Origin: Lyngbya sp. HA4199-MV5
GTDB lineage: Bacteria > Cyanobacteriota > Cyanobacteriia > Leptolyngbyales > Leptolyngbyaceae
Direction of reading: 5' to 3'
Assembly (NCBI GenBank): GCA_019359375.1
Contig: JAHHHL010000001.1
Span: forward strand, 281,971 to 345,970
DNA length: 64,000 bases
Part shown: positions 34,010 through 43,681 of the stretch, piece after piece
Numbering within the stretch: the first letter of the stretch is position 1
Layout: each line of letters opens with the position of its first letter
Notes under the pieces: generated by a model
The model's input: only the letters and a program-made list of their open reading frames with translations
Database searches by the model: none
What the model was told of the DNA's origin: nothing
Made by a program: the position numbers and the translations under genes

Positions 34010-35182
34010 TCAATGCGATCGTAAAAATTCAGCCATTCTCGCCACTGCTGCCTGCAAAATCGCCGGGTCGTGCACCAAGGCAAATCGCACATAGCCCTCG
34101 CCAGACTTCCCAAACCCAGCCCCCGGAGAGGCTGCAACCCCTGTCGCCTCAACCAACTGAGTACAAAATTGCACCGAGTTTTTTGACCACGGTTCTGGGA
34201 GTTGCGCCCAAACGTACATTGTTGCAATGGGTAGCGGCACCTGCCAGCCGATCGCGTGAAGCGCTTGTACAAAGGCATCGCGTTGTTGGCGAAAGATTTC
34301 GACTCCTGCACTCACGCCTGTTTGATCACCTGCCAGAGCCGCGATCGCACCATTCAAAATGCCACGATACTGGTTGAAATCAACGGCGGCTTTCACCTGT
34401 CGTAACGCACGAATCAAATCAGCGTTGCCGATCGCGTAGCCTACCCGAAAGCCGCCCATGTTGTAAGACTTGGACATCGTGAAAAACTCGATCGACACCG
34501 ATTTTTCGCGATCGGCTTGCAGCACAGAGGGCGGCTGAACCCCATCAAACACAAAATCTGGATAGGGGAAATCATGCACCAGCACGAGATTATGCTGCTG
34601 ACAAAAGGCGACGGCTGTTTGGAAAAATGATAAAGGCGCGATCGCGGTGGTGGGGTTGTGGGGATAGCTCAATACCATCATGCGCGACTGTGCTAGCACA
34701 TGGGTCGGGATATCCTCAAAGACAGGCAAGAAGCCCCACTTAGCCTCCAAAGGCATCAGGTAGATCTGCCCACTTGCCAGATAAACCCCTCCCGCGTGTG
34801 ATGGATAGCCCGGATCTTGCAGCAACGCAAAATCACCTGGATTTAAGATCGCTAACGGCAGGTGAGCCGTACCTTCCTGAGAACCGATCAGGGGTAAAAC
34901 CTCGGTTTCTGGGTCAACTGCAACACCAAACTTTTGGGTATACCAGGTTGCAGCGGCTTGTCGAAACGCTTGTGTACCGTGAAACAGCAAGTAGCCATGC
35001 GTGCTGGGATCGGGGAGCGATCGCGCGATCGCCTCCAGCACATGGGGTTGGGTCGGCAGATCCGATGAACCCAACGAGAGGTCAATAATGGTTCGTCCCG
35101 CTGCTTTGGCTCTAGTTTTTGCTTGATCCATATCAGCAAACACATTAGCCTGGAGCGGTTCTAGACGTTTGGCAAATTGCAT
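34010..35182 (-). CDS. Class I/II aminotransferase, LL-diaminopimelate aminotransferase-like
   Basis: 390 residues, PLP fold type I. Typical parts: IDLSLGSSDLPTQPHVLEAI near the N-terminus, LQDPGYPSHAGGVYLA (~120-136), LSYPHNPTTA with the cofactor-contacting Asn (~175-184), VHDFPYPDFVFDG (~208-220), the Schiff-base lysine in TMSKSYNMGGFRVGYA (~240-255), and a C-terminal Arg in GYVRFALV. It belongs to the branch annotated as LL-DAP aminotransferase or succinyldiaminopimelate aminotransferase in cyanobacteria. Whether it supplies lysine biosynthesis (cf. lysA in this window) or another amino acid is not settled by sequence. Confidence 0.85.
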   Translation of the reverse strand: MQFAKRLEPLQANVFADMDQAKTRAKAAGRTIIDLSLGSSDLPTQPHVLEAIARSLPDPSTHGYLLFHGTQAFRQAAATWYTQKFGVAVDPETEVLPLIGSQEGTAHLPLAILNPGDFALLQDPGYPSHAGGVYLASGQIYLMPLEAKWGFLPVFEDIPTHVLAQSRMMVLSYPHNPTTAIAPLSFFQTAVAFCQQHNLVLVHDFPYPDFVFDGVQPPSVLQADREKSVSIEFFTMSKSYNMGGFRVGYAIGNADLIRALRQVKAAVDFNQYRGILNGAIAALAGDQTGVSAGVEIFRQQRDAFVQALHAIGWQVPLPIATMYVWAQLPEPWSKNSVQFCTQLVEATGVAASPGAGFGKSGEGYVRFALVHDPAILQAAVARMAEFLRSH

Positions 35183-35276
35183 AACGGTTAGCCATTAGCT
35201 GTCAGCCATGGGCGTTCAGCTCAAAACAGAAGTGTAATGTGGAAGATCTCAGTTTACCGCTTTCAGCAAACTCAAT

Positions 35277-35316
35277 CGTAAGGGCTTAGCATACCCTACG
35301 GGAGGCAAGCTACGGG
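35277..35316. repeat. Dispersed 40-bp repeat, copy 2
   Basis: Near-identical to 6940-6979 (one or two mismatches). It is followed 40 bases later by miniature element copy B. The gap 35183-35522 holds only these two repeats and no gene. Confidence 0.7.
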
Positions 35317-35359
35317 CGAAAACCTCTGCCATAACCGAAAGCATACTTGCCGAATACTA

Positions 35360-35484
35360 GGGGCTGTCATCAATTACGACTACACATCACTGACAGCAAG
35401 GGTTCCCGCCCCCAGCCTGATGTGTTTGGACGGGCGCGATGGTGCTGATATCGCAAGCTTTTAGAGCTAATTGATGACGCGCCC
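35360..35484 (+). mobile_element. 125-bp miniature inverted-repeat element, copy B
   Basis: Same termini, orientation and length as copy A, flanked by TA at 35358-35359 and 35485-35486. Intergenic, downstream of thioredoxin and upstream of the aminotransferase. Confidence 0.9.
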
Positions 35485-35522
35485 TAAGCCCCTACAAACC
35501 GGGCGATCGCTGCTTACAAAAT

Positions 35523-35849
35523 TTAAGCTAAATGAGGACTCAGAAAGCCTTCTAATTTTTGCTTGCTAATTGCGCCTTCTGCGGCTTCCAAAACTTCCCC
35601 AGCTTTGAATAAGCGAAAGGCAGGAACTCCCTCCACCTTGTACTTAGCAACGGCTGTGGGATTGGGGTCTACTTCCATTTTGACGATCTTGAGGCGATCG
35701 CCATAGCTTGCTGCCAGCGTGCTAACCACTGAAGTCATCAGCCGACACGGACCACACCAACTCGCCCAAAAGTACACCAGCACGGGCTGAGTCGCCTGCA
35801 AAACCTCTGTCTCAAACTCAGGGTCCGAAATTGTAATGACGCTACTCAT
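35523..35849 (-). CDS. Thioredoxin
   Basis: 108 residues, the whole thioredoxin fold with the redox site WCGPC at 31-35. The typical cis-Pro segment is present as VEGVPAFRLFKAGE (~73-86). It reduces disulfides in target proteins; in cyanobacteria the electrons come from ferredoxin- or NADPH-thioredoxin reductase. The residues after the active site (RLMTSVVSTLA) differ from m-type thioredoxins, so the subclass is left open; it may be a y- or x-like or cyanobacterial TrxQ type. Single gene. Confidence 0.93.
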   Translation of the reverse strand: MSSVITISDPEFETEVLQATQPVLVYFWASWCGPCRLMTSVVSTLAASYGDRLKIVKMEVDPNPTAVAKYKVEGVPAFRLFKAGEVLEAAEGAISKQKLEGFLSPHLA

Positions 35850-36049
35850 ACCCGCTTTGCCACCATGTCACAAGAATTCAACCTTTCGTATTTTGACGTG
35901 TTTTGTGACAGAACGACTAATAAAGGCGAAAGGATAAGGGCGAAAGGATAAAACCGTAAAGGATATACCAAACACGATCAGTTTCAGTGGGTCACAGGTT
36001 CACGATTCTTAGCTTTCATCCTTCATCCTTTAGCCTTTAGCCTTTCTTC

Positions 36050-36847
36050 CTACAGTTGATCAAGCTTCGTCTTCAGTGCTTCTAACTCATCATCTACAGC
36101 CGGATCGTTCGCTGCCGTAGAGGGAGCCTTAGCCGTTGTTGAATCTGTAGTGGTGGTGCCAGGAAGTTGCGCCTGTGCTTGCGGTGCGCCGCCCAGTAGT
36201 TGCGCTTTCATGGCTGCCAGTTCATCATCCACACCACTGCCCGATTCCAACATGGCAAATTGGCTTTCCAGGTCTGCGCCTGCCAATTCTGCGGCGGCTT
36301 GCGATCGGGCTTCCATTTGCAGCACTTTATCTTCCATCCGCTCAAAGGCACCCATCGCGCTGCCGGTACCTAACCGACCGACGGTGCTTTGCAGTTGCTC
36401 ATTGGCTTTAGCAGCACTCGCCCGCGCTTTGAGCATGTCTTTTTTGGTCTTCGCCTCCGAGATTTTGCCTTCCAGGGCTATCAGGTTGCGCTTGAGGGTA
36501 TCCACCATTGTGGCTTGCTGGTCAAGCTGCGTTTTAAGCGTCCCGGCGGTTTCGCTATTGGTTTTCTTGCGTACCAATGCCTCGCGTGCCAGGTTTTCGT
36601 CGCCTTTTTGCAGGGCAAGCTGTGCCCGCTGCTGCCAGTTGTTTGCCTCGGTTTGAGCCTGGTTGTACTGCTGCTGAGTGCGCTTTTGACTGGCGATCGC
36701 GCTCGCAACAGCCTGACGCAACTGCACCAGGTCTTCCTGCATGTCAATCACAGTCTGCTCAAGAATCTTTTCGGGGTCTTCCGCCTTGCTGACGACATCG
36801 TTCAGGTTGGCTCTCACAACCCGGCTAACACGGTCAAATAATCCCAT
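36050..36847 (-). CDS. vipp1: Vesicle-inducing protein in plastids 1 (PspA/IM30 family)
   Basis: 265 residues of mostly alpha-helical coiled coil beginning MGLFDRVSRVVRANLNDVVS, the amphipathic membrane-binding helix of the family. The length beyond PspA and the C-terminal extra helix (VDDELEALKTKLDQL) after a Thr/Ala-rich linker identify Vipp1 rather than PspA. The protein forms ESCRT-III-like rings and rods at thylakoid and plasma membranes and is needed for thylakoid upkeep. Monocistronic; STRR-like AAGGATAA/CATCCTTTAGCC motifs lie at its 3' side. Confidence 0.95.
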   Translation of the reverse strand: MGLFDRVSRVVRANLNDVVSKAEDPEKILEQTVIDMQEDLVQLRQAVASAIASQKRTQQQYNQAQTEANNWQQRAQLALQKGDENLAREALVRKKTNSETAGTLKTQLDQQATMVDTLKRNLIALEGKISEAKTKKDMLKARASAAKANEQLQSTVGRLGTGSAMGAFERMEDKVLQMEARSQAAAELAGADLESQFAMLESGSGVDDELAAMKAQLLGGAPQAQAQLPGTTTTDSTTAKAPSTAANDPAVDDELEALKTKLDQL

Positions 36848-37094
36848 GACGTTCTTTTCCTTTCAGCAGTGTACGAAGTTAGCAGTGCAGGTTGAGACAG
36901 TTCCCTGCCGATCGCTCAGTTGAATATCTCTATTTTAAGCAGTGACGTTTAATCGTCCATTGTTTAGGTGCTTTTACGGTTAATGACCCCATATTTAGCA
37001 AACGTCCAACGTCTCTCCTCCAGTGTAGAAACTCTTAGCCACGATCGCGGCGATCGCCACGGATTTTTTAAGGGATGCGATCGTCGTTCGAGGG

Positions 37095-38300
37095 TTAGCG
37101 GATAAAGCGGACAAATTTGTTTTTGCCGAGTTGCAACACGCTGCCTGCAAGATCATCAGGAGACTGAAAAAGGCGATCGACTGCTTCAACTTTTTCGCCA
37201 TCCAGCCGCACCGCACCCCCTTGAATTTGTCGTCGAGCATCGGAGCTGCTTTTGCATAGACCGCTAGCACTGACTAAATAGAACAGCTTGGCGGGAAATT
37301 GTACATCGGTCAGGGAGAACTCTGGCACCGTATCTGCCTGGGTTGTATTGCCTTGCACGAGGGCGATCGCGTCTTGCTGAGCTTGTTTAGCGGCGGCTTC
37401 ACCGTGGTATTGGGTGACGATCGTCAGTGCCAGAAGCTTCTGCGCCTCGCGGGGATTCTCAGGGATCTGATCGAGCGACCAATCGGTGAGCAGTTCAAAG
37501 TAGGACTTGAGCAATGTATCGGGCGTTTTCTCAAGCTTGGAGTACATGGTAAGCGCCTCTTCTGACAGCGCCACGTAGTTTCCCAGCGATTTCGACATCT
37601 TTTGAATGCCGTCAGTACCCAGCAAGAGGGGGACGAGCAACCCAAATTGAGGACGTAGCCCAAAGTGACGCTGCAAATCGCGCCCGATCGCAATGTTGAA
37701 CTTTTGATCAGTGCCGCCAAGTTCCACATCAGCTTCGATCGCAACGGAGTCATAACCCTGCATGAGGGGATACAGAAATTCATGCAAATAGATGGGATTG
37801 CCCTTGTCGTAGCGCTCCGAGAAGCCCTCTTTAGCCAGCATTTGCCCCACGGTTGTCGTCGCCAGCAGTTGCAGAATCTTGCCAAGATCCAGTCCAGACA
37901 GCCATTCTGAGTTGTAGCGAATTTCCAAACGCCCCGGTGTCTCAAAGTCCAAAATCGGGCGGACTTGGTTTAGATAGGTCTCAGCATTGGCGCGCACGTC
38001 TGCTTCAGTCAACTGGCGACGGACTTCGGATTTTCCGGTAGGGTCGCCGATTTGGGCGGTAAAGTCGCCAATAATCAGCACGGCGGTATGTCCGGCATCC
38101 TGAAACGATCGCAGCTTCCGCATGGGAATACTGTGCCCCAGATGAATGTCTGTTCCGGTGGGATCAATGCCGAGCTTGATGCGGAGCGGGCGATCGCGCT
38201 GCTTGAGCCGTCGTTCTAGATTCTCATCAGGGTTAGCAGACTCGACCTGATCGGGAAAAATTTCGCTGATGCCGCGTCGCAGCCAGGACAGATTAGCCAT
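37095..38300 (-). CDS. tyrS: Tyrosyl-tRNA synthetase
   Basis: Class I synthetase that charges tRNA-Tyr. 401 residues: Rossmann domain with the HIGH-type motif HLGH at 53-56 and KMSKS at 234-238, the tyrosine-binding region around [13 protein letters not shown] (~191-203), and a C-terminal S4 RNA-binding domain (~335-400, [20 protein letters not shown]). It matches the bacterial TyrZ/TyrRS-II type by HLGH and length. No T-box or leader is seen, as expected in cyanobacteria. Confidence 0.96.
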   Translation of the reverse strand: MANLSWLRRGISEIFPDQVESANPDENLERRLKQRDRPLRIKLGIDPTGTDIHLGHSIPMRKLRSFQDAGHTAVLIIGDFTAQIGDPTGKSEVRRQLTEADVRANAETYLNQVRPILDFETPGRLEIRYNSEWLSGLDLGKILQLLATTTVGQMLAKEGFSERYDKGNPIYLHEFLYPLMQGYDSVAIEADVELGGTDQKFNIAIGRDLQRHFGLRPQFGLLVPLLLGTDGIQKMSKSLGNYVALSEEALTMYSKLEKTPDTLLKSYFELLTDWSLDQIPENPREAQKLLALTIVTQYHGEAAAKQAQQDAIALVQGNTTQADTVPEFSLTDVQFPAKLFYLVSASGLCKSSSDARRQIQGGAVRLDGEKVEAVDRLFQSPDDLAGSVLQLGKNKFVRFIR

Positions 38301-38494
38301 GAGATTCAGAACACGCGAAGGTAACAGGGTGTGGAGTGCAGGATGCTTTGCAAGGCTAGCGCGCTGTTTGCGTACTTATTTTACGTGAGTTCGGGTTAAG
38401 GAGGAAGCAGAAGTTGGAACGCACTAAATTGAACGTATCAACGCACTGTGCCAATCTCTGGCATACCCAATTTCAACGTATGGAGGGTTCAGAC

Positions 38495-38920
38495 ATGGAT
38501 AACAATCCCAGCATTCTTTCGCATATCTCGATCGGCACTAACGATTTTGAACGATCGATCGCGTTCTACGACCAAGTCTTACCAACACTGGGCTGCAAAC
38601 GGATGACGGAATACCCAGGGGCGATCGCCTATGGCAAACAGTATCCCGAATTTTGGGTTACCACCCCGATCGATGGGCAACCTGCAACCATTGGCAATGG
38701 CACCCACGTTGGCTTTATCGCTCCCACCAAAGAAGCTGTTCACGCGTTCTACGAGGCAGCATTAGCAGCAGGGGGCAAAGACGAAGGTGCGCCCGGTGGC
38801 AGACCTGACTATAGTGAGCCATACTACGGCTGCTTTGTTCGCGATCCGGACGGACACAAAGTAGAAGCCGCCTTCTGGGATGAGGAGCTTGAGCAAAAAC
38901 TCAGCCAGGGCAATGGTTAA
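38495..38920 (+). CDS. VOC-family (glyoxalase/bleomycin resistance-like) protein
   Basis: 141 residues. The ATG at 38495 is chosen because GGAGGG (38482-38487) lies seven bases before it and because SILSHISIGTNDFERSIAFY is the standard N-terminus; upstream in-frame ATGs at 38480 and earlier would add unrelated residues. Two beta-alpha-beta-beta-beta modules are seen, the second with CFVRDPDGHKVEAAFWDEE, where the Glu and His could bind a metal. Related to lactoylglutathione lyase-like proteins; substrate unknown. Confidence 0.85.
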   Translation: MDNNPSILSHISIGTNDFERSIAFYDQVLPTLGCKRMTEYPGAIAYGKQYPEFWVTTPIDGQPATIGNGTHVGFIAPTKEAVHAFYEAALAAGGKDEGAPGGRPDYSEPYYGCFVRDPDGHKVEAAFWDEELEQKLSQGNG

Positions 38921-38977
38921 CCAGGCTATGAGTGGCGCTTAGGATCACGGATTTATGAAGGTGCAACTCTCTGCTTA

Positions 38978-39102
38978 GAGCGCGTCATCAATTCAGCTCG
39001 AAACCTTGCGGTGTCAGCATTGTCGCGCCCGTCCCAACACATAAAGCTAGGGGCTGGAACCCTTGCTGCAAGGTATGTATAGTCGTAATTGATGACAGCC
39101 CC
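38978..39102 (-). mobile_element. 125-bp miniature inverted-repeat element, copy C (inverted)
   Basis: The same element in reverse orientation, flanked by TA at 38976-38977 and 39103-39104. Intergenic, between the VOC gene and the minus-strand gene at 39209. Confidence 0.88.
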
Positions 39103-39208
39103 TAGGGACATGGCAATGCTGTGTCCCTATTACAAACCTCAGATTTACAGATGATTTAATTCTCATTCCGTAGACGCGGGGCAACCGTATGAAATTTCAT
39201 CAGGTCGC

Positions 39209-39604
39209 TTACTGAGTTGACTGCTCGGCTTTGTGCTCGTAATAGTCAGAGATGTGATCATACACATGACCTGGAAACTTCAAATCGCGATAAACGTTGC
39301 AGGCATCGGGATCGTCTGAATTGGGGCAAATGGGAAACTCTTGCTGCTGTTGCCACTCCAGGATGCGATCGCGTTTGGGCGGGTTATAATCCTTTCCCTG
39401 CACCTGCAACACCAGCGCTTTTGCGTCTGCCTCACTGAAATCTCGGTCTTTTTGCAACCACTCAATTAATGCCGCTTCCTCTAAAAAATGATGCGCCACC
39501 ATCGCAAAGGTGAGCCGCCCGTAATGTCCAATATCTTTCCCTTTTTCCAGCGCATCCAGTAGATGTGCCATCATCTCGCTTTTGCGTAGTTCTTTCAGCG
39601 TCAT
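39209..39604 (-). CDS. Conserved hypothetical protein
   Basis: 131 residues, soluble, acidic and helix-rich. The first 65 residues (MTLKELRKSEMMAHLLDALE, HYGRLTFAMVAHHFLEEAAL) look like a small helical bundle with His/Glu residues (H33, H34, E37, E38 region) that could bind iron or another metal, but this is speculation. The second half has paired Cys (CPNSDDPDAC). I believe close homologues are limited to cyanobacteria; no function known. Confidence 0.65.
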   Translation of the reverse strand: MTLKELRKSEMMAHLLDALEKGKDIGHYGRLTFAMVAHHFLEEAALIEWLQKDRDFSEADAKALVLQVQGKDYNPPKRDRILEWQQQQEFPICPNSDDPDACNVYRDLKFPGHVYDHISDYYEHKAEQSTQ

Positions 39605-39703
39605 TGAGCCTACTCCTGACGTTTCAACATCGTTCTTCTCTGTTGTAAAGTCCGGTGCAAAAAATACCCTCCATCGTAAGGCTTGTTATAGTGCAAGCGT
39701 ACT

Positions 39704-41044
39704 TTAACTGACCACAGCTTTATGGTGATGCCGAAACCAGCGCCAGCCTAACGTGAATGCCCGCACTGCCATAAAGAGCGCCAGTGCAAGCCAAAGCCCA
39801 TGATTGCTGTGGTGATACCAGGCGATGAGCGCGATCGGCACAAATCCCAGCAGCACTGCTTGCAACATGGATTGTCGTAAAATACGTCCGTCTGTTAGCC
39901 CTAGAAAATAGCCATCCAGCATGTAAGCAAGGGAGCCAAACCCCAGTACAGGTAGCAGCCAAAGCACGTACTGCTTTAGATACAGCAACACCGGAGCATG
40001 GGAGGTGAGTCGTCCAAACAAGGAATCTGGGTAGCTGATGAACGCGATCGCAAACAGCACGCCAACACCAAGGCTAAGTCCGCCCGCAAGGAGCGCCAGT
40101 TGCCGCAATTGAGCTAGCTTTCCCTGCCCCTGAAAAAGCCCCGCTAAACTTTCAGTGGCAAAGGCAATGCCATCAATAAAATAAGCTGCTAGAGTCACCA
40201 CCTGCATTAACAGCGCATTGGCGGTCAGGGGAATAGTGCCCAAGGCAGAACCAAGATTAGTAAAGACTGCAAAGGTCGAGATGAGGGCAAAGGTGCGAAT
40301 CAGGATATCTCGATTGAGCACTAAAACCGTTTTCAAGGCGGATGCGTCCCATAGCTGGCGACGGTTGAACGGCATCTGTATGAGTCGCCCATCTCGACTG
40401 AGAATCACCAAACCCACCAACAGCATGAGGTATTGGCTCAGTGCTGTTGCCAGTCCAGCTCCTGCGCTTGCCCAATTGAGGCGCACGATAAACCAGTAAT
40501 CCAACGCAACATTTGCGCCACTGTTCACAAGAGTGAGGATGAGGACACGATCGCTTTGAGACCGTCCCAACAGCCAGCCGATGATGACGAAGTTGACCAG
40601 CGTGGCAGGCGCACCCCAGATCAAGGCATTGTAAAAGGCTTCTCCAGCCGTAGCTACCTCGGTTGTGGCACTGAGCATCGCAAAGCCGATCTGTCGCAGA
40701 GGCACTTGCAGGATGACGATCGCGACTCCCAACAGCAATGCCAGAATGCCATGCCGCAGTCCAATTAGGAGGGCTTCTTCTTCATCGCCGCGCCCGATCG
40801 CCTGTGCCGTCATGCCCGTTGTGCTCATCCGCAGAAAGCCAAACGTCCAGTACAGGTAGTTGAACACAACCGTTGCCAGAGAAACGCCTGCCAGATGTCG
40901 AATGTCTGCCAGATGACCCAAAAAGGCAACATCCAGCAGACCCGCGATCGGTACCATCACATTCGAGAGAACGTTGACGGCAGTCAGTTTCAGGAATTGC
41001 CGAAGAAAGGTGGGGCGTTGAAAGGTGATCAAGGGTGAGCACAC
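39704..41044 (-). CDS. MATE-family efflux transporter (DinF-like)
   Basis: 446 residues, GTG start, twelve predicted transmembrane helices in two bundles. MATE features: VNVLSNVMVPIAGLLDVAFL near the N-terminus and the repeated PxxG-type turns, with RMSTTGMTAQAIGRGDEEEA in the first cytoplasmic loop. It belongs to the DinF branch, which exports organic cations or toxic metabolites in exchange for H+ or Na+. Some cyanobacterial relatives are annotated with toxin-export clusters, but no biosynthesis genes are nearby, so the substrate is unknown. Confidence 0.9.
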   Translation of the reverse strand: MCSPLITFQRPTFLRQFLKLTAVNVLSNVMVPIAGLLDVAFLGHLADIRHLAGVSLATVVFNYLYWTFGFLRMSTTGMTAQAIGRGDEEEALLIGLRHGILALLLGVAIVILQVPLRQIGFAMLSATTEVATAGEAFYNALIWGAPATLVNFVIIGWLLGRSQSDRVLILTLVNSGANVALDYWFIVRLNWASAGAGLATALSQYLMLLVGLVILSRDGRLIQMPFNRRQLWDASALKTVLVLNRDILIRTFALISTFAVFTNLGSALGTIPLTANALLMQVVTLAAYFIDGIAFATESLAGLFQGQGKLAQLRQLALLAGGLSLGVGVLFAIAFISYPDSLFGRLTSHAPVLLYLKQYVLWLLPVLGFGSLAYMLDGYFLGLTDGRILRQSMLQAVLLGFVPIALIAWYHHSNHGLWLALALFMAVRAFTLGWRWFRHHHKAVVS

Positions 41045-41308
41045 GATAATATTTTCAGGAAGGTGTGTGGAAGAATCTCCAGCTATGGCTACCTTTGCTC
41101 AACCCTACGGTTATAACAACCGATCGCACTCAACTATTTGCAGCCGCTAGCAAAACCAGTTCGATTCGTGCCCTTACTTACAGCCAGTTTCATTTGCATT
41201 CACCACACCCTACACCCCACACCCATACTCGCCAGACGTGGCTTACCCAATCAGTAACCGCTATAACGCTGCCACCTCAACGTTGTCCCTACGCCTGCTG
41301 CCAAAACC

Positions 41309-41686
41309 ATGATGACTAGACTGCCACCGCTAACCACTGAAACTCTTTGGGACATTCTCAGCGATACACTGGATGATACGATCGTGAACCAATTGGTATG
41401 GCACTGGTTAGGCTACCGTTACGACGCAGACAACGATCGCTGGGATACAACTGCCGTCTCCCTCGACTGGAAGGAAGCCTATCCGGAACCGCCAGACTTT
41501 ATTGCAAATCGTCCACCCACCGTCAAGCTGACGCGATCAATTCCTGCCGAGAACAAGCAACTGCTGAAGGAGAAGCTTGGGTTTCAGGGCTACAAGGTCG
41601 GCGAACTCATTCCACGCAAAACCAGACGCGCCACGATCGCCAACTGGCTGCTTAGCTATATGCATCAAACAGGTTTGGATGTTTAA
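41309..41686 (+). CDS. DUF1823 family protein
   Basis: 125 residues. LPPLTTETLWDILSDTLDDT, VNQLVWHWLGYRY and EAYPEPPDFIANRPPTVKLT are the characteristic blocks of DUF1823, a family confined to cyanobacteria and plastids with no assigned function. The C-terminal segment is basic (LGFQGYKVGELIPRKTRRAT). Two consecutive ATG codons start the gene. The 5' side has an ACACCCTACACCCCAC repeat; the 3' side runs into an STRR array. Confidence 0.85.
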   Translation: MMTRLPPLTTETLWDILSDTLDDTIVNQLVWHWLGYRYDADNDRWDTTAVSLDWKEAYPEPPDFIANRPPTVKLTRSIPAENKQLLKEKLGFQGYKVGELIPRKTRRATIANWLLSYMHQTGLDV

Positions 41687-41689
41687 GCT

Positions 41690-41876
41690 ATTAGCGGTCA
41701 GCGGTCAGCTATCAGCAGTCAGCTTGGGAGTTTTGAGTTTTGAGTTTTGAATTTCAAGAGAGGGGTGAGGAGTCAGGGGTGAGGAGTCAGGAGTTAGCTT
41801 TTTATCCTTCATCCCTCATTCCTCATCCCTCATCCCTAACCCTCTGCCTTCTGCCCTCTGCCCTCTGCCTTTTGCG
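41690..41876. repeat. STRR minisatellite array abutting the bioF start codon
   Basis: TAGCGGTCAGCGGTCAGCTA, GAGTTTT units, AGGAGTCAGGGGTGAGGAG, CATCCCT and CTGCCCTCTGCC motifs fill the whole gap. The last unit ends four bases before the bioF ATG, so there is no ordinary ribosome binding site for bioF. Confidence 0.88.
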
Positions 41877-41880
41877 ATAG

Positions 41881-43086
41881 ATGTCTGCTCCTTACTCCTG
41901 GCTAGAAGACGCTCTCACCACCATTCATCGGGCGGACTGGTACCGCTCGGTGCAGCCAATCCAGGGACGTGCTGGTGCAGTGGTGCAGATGAATGGGCAA
42001 CCCGTGATCAATTTTGCCAGCAATGATTATTTGGGTCTGGCAGGAGACGATCGCCTGATGCAAGCCGCGATCGCTGCTGTCCAGGAGTTTGGCACTGGCA
42101 GCACAGGATCGCGTCTGGTAAGTGGACATCGAGATCTGCATGATCAACTGGAACGGGCGATCGCGGCGCTTAAGCAAACCGAAGCAGCGCTGGTCTTTAG
42201 TTCTGGCTACCTGGCGAACTTGGGCACGGTCAGCGCACTGGTGGGAAAGCGGGATCTCATTCTGTCTGATCAGTACAATCACTCCAGCCTTAAGCAGGGT
42301 GCCATTCTCAGTGGGGGGACGGTGTTGGACTACCCCCACGGTGATGTCGCTCAGGTGCGGCAATTGTTAGAGCAGCACCGCGATCGTTACCGTCGTTGCT
42401 TATTGATCACCGATAGCGTTTTCAGTATGGATGGCGATCTGTGCCCGCTACCAGCGCTCTTGGACTTAGCAGAAACGTTTGATGCCATGCTGCTGGTGGA
42501 TGAGGCTCATGCTACGGGTGTTTTGGGCGCAACAGGTGCAGGCTGTGTGGAGCATTTTGGGTGTACTGGACGGGCGATCGTTCAGGTGGGCACGCTCAGT
42601 AAAGCTCTGGGCAGTCTCGGCGGCTATGTCGCTGGTTCAGCCACGCTCATCGACTACTTACGAAACCGTGCGGCTGGTTTTATTTACACCACCGGACTCT
42701 CTCCTGCCGATACTGCCGCTGCCCTGGCTGCCGTGGCGATCGTTCAGCAAGAGTCCGATCGTCGCCGCCAACTCTGGCAAAATGTTACGACGCTCAAGCA
42801 GGCGCTGAGTCAGCAGTTTGGAGGCAATACCGATCTAAAGATCCAGCTTCTGCCGTCTGAGTCGCCCATTCTGTGTCTGCAAGTTGCCAGCCCTGCGATC
42901 GTGCTTCGTCTCGGCAAACAGTTGTGCCAATCAGGAATCTTTGCACCCGCGATTCGACCGCCCACGGTGCCCACCAGTCGTTTGCGCCTCACGCTCATGG
43001 CAACGCATACCAGTAAACATATAGAGCAGTTCGTCATTGCCTTGAATCAACTAGCCAGGAAGACTCAAAGCGGTGATTTTCAATAG
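41881..43086 (+). CDS. bioF: 8-amino-7-oxononanoate synthase
   Basis: PLP enzyme that condenses pimeloyl-ACP/CoA with L-alanine in biotin synthesis. 401 residues. Alpha-oxoamine synthase features: [20 protein letters not shown] at the N-terminus, [32 protein letters not shown] (~202-213) and the PLP lysine in [18 protein letters not shown] (~235-252). It is a stand-alone biotin gene, as is frequent in cyanobacteria. Its start ATG follows an STRR array directly, so translation must rely on a weak or leaderless-like context. Confidence 0.92.
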   Translation: MSAPYSWLEDALTTIHRADWYRSVQPIQGRAGAVVQMNGQPVINFASNDYLGLAGDDRLMQAAIAAVQEFGTGSTGSRLVSGHRDLHDQLERAIAALKQTEAALVFSSGYLANLGTVSALVGKRDLILSDQYNHSSLKQGAILSGGTVLDYPHGDVAQVRQLLEQHRDRYRRCLLITDSVFSMDGDLCPLPALLDLAETFDAMLLVDEAHATGVLGATGAGCVEHFGCTGRAIVQVGTLSKALGSLGGYVAGSATLIDYLRNRAAGFIYTTGLSPADTAAALAAVAIVQQESDRRRQLWQNVTTLKQALSQQFGGNTDLKIQLLPSESPILCLQVASPAIVLRLGKQLCQSGIFAPAIRPPTVPTSRLRLTLMATHTSKHIEQFVIALNQLARKTQSGDFQ

Positions 43087-43106
43087 CTACCCTACATAGG
43101 GGTCAA

Positions 43107-43472
43107 TCAAATACGGCGATCGCGCTCTAAATCGTAGATGACTTTCTCCCATACCCATTGCTCAGGCTGATGAGGATTTGTTTTCCGAGTATGTTCCAGA
43201 AGCCTGTTCGCAGCTTTCATATCACCATTGACCAGATTGAGAAGTTGATTCTGTACCTTGCTAGACACTGGCTGTTTTGCCGCTGGCGAATTTTTTTGCT
43301 TCTGTTTTCTTGAGTCCTGATTTTGGTGTGGTTGTGAAATATAGCGATGTGAAGTTGGTTTTCCGACCTTTGGCGTTTGCTGGCTGTCGATCGCCCGAAT
43401 CAGCAAGAAAATTGCGTAAAAGCAAGCACAGAAGATAAATGCCCAAAATAGAAAGACAAAAACTTCAACCAT
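43107..43472 (-). CDS. Small membrane-anchored conserved protein
   Basis: 121 residues. One transmembrane helix at residues ~3-26 (FVFLFWAFIFCACFYAIFLL), a Gln/Lys-rich linker, and a C-terminal helical motif (VQNQLLNLVNGDMKAANRLL, then NPHQPEQWVWEKVIYDLERD) that I recognise as shared among cyanobacterial proteins of unknown function. The C-terminal motif faces the cytoplasm if the N-terminus is outside. Convergent with bioF. Confidence 0.7.
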   Translation of the reverse strand: MVEVFVFLFWAFIFCACFYAIFLLIRAIDSQQTPKVGKPTSHRYISQPHQNQDSRKQKQKNSPAAKQPVSSKVQNQLLNLVNGDMKAANRLLEHTRKTNPHQPEQWVWEKVIYDLERDRRI

Positions 43473-43681
43473 GAAACGCTAGATTGATAATGTTTCAAAG
43501 GGATGCAACAATTAGCGGCTCGACCAAATACTAACAGAGAGGCTACTCACCCACACCGTGATTGCCCCGAACTTAACCTAATTCAATCAGTGATGCCAAA
43601 TCCCTGAAACGCTTTTAGCTTAGCAATCACTCAGGTAGAAGACCTATCATACGGGAATTGATCGAGAAACTTTACCTAGAT

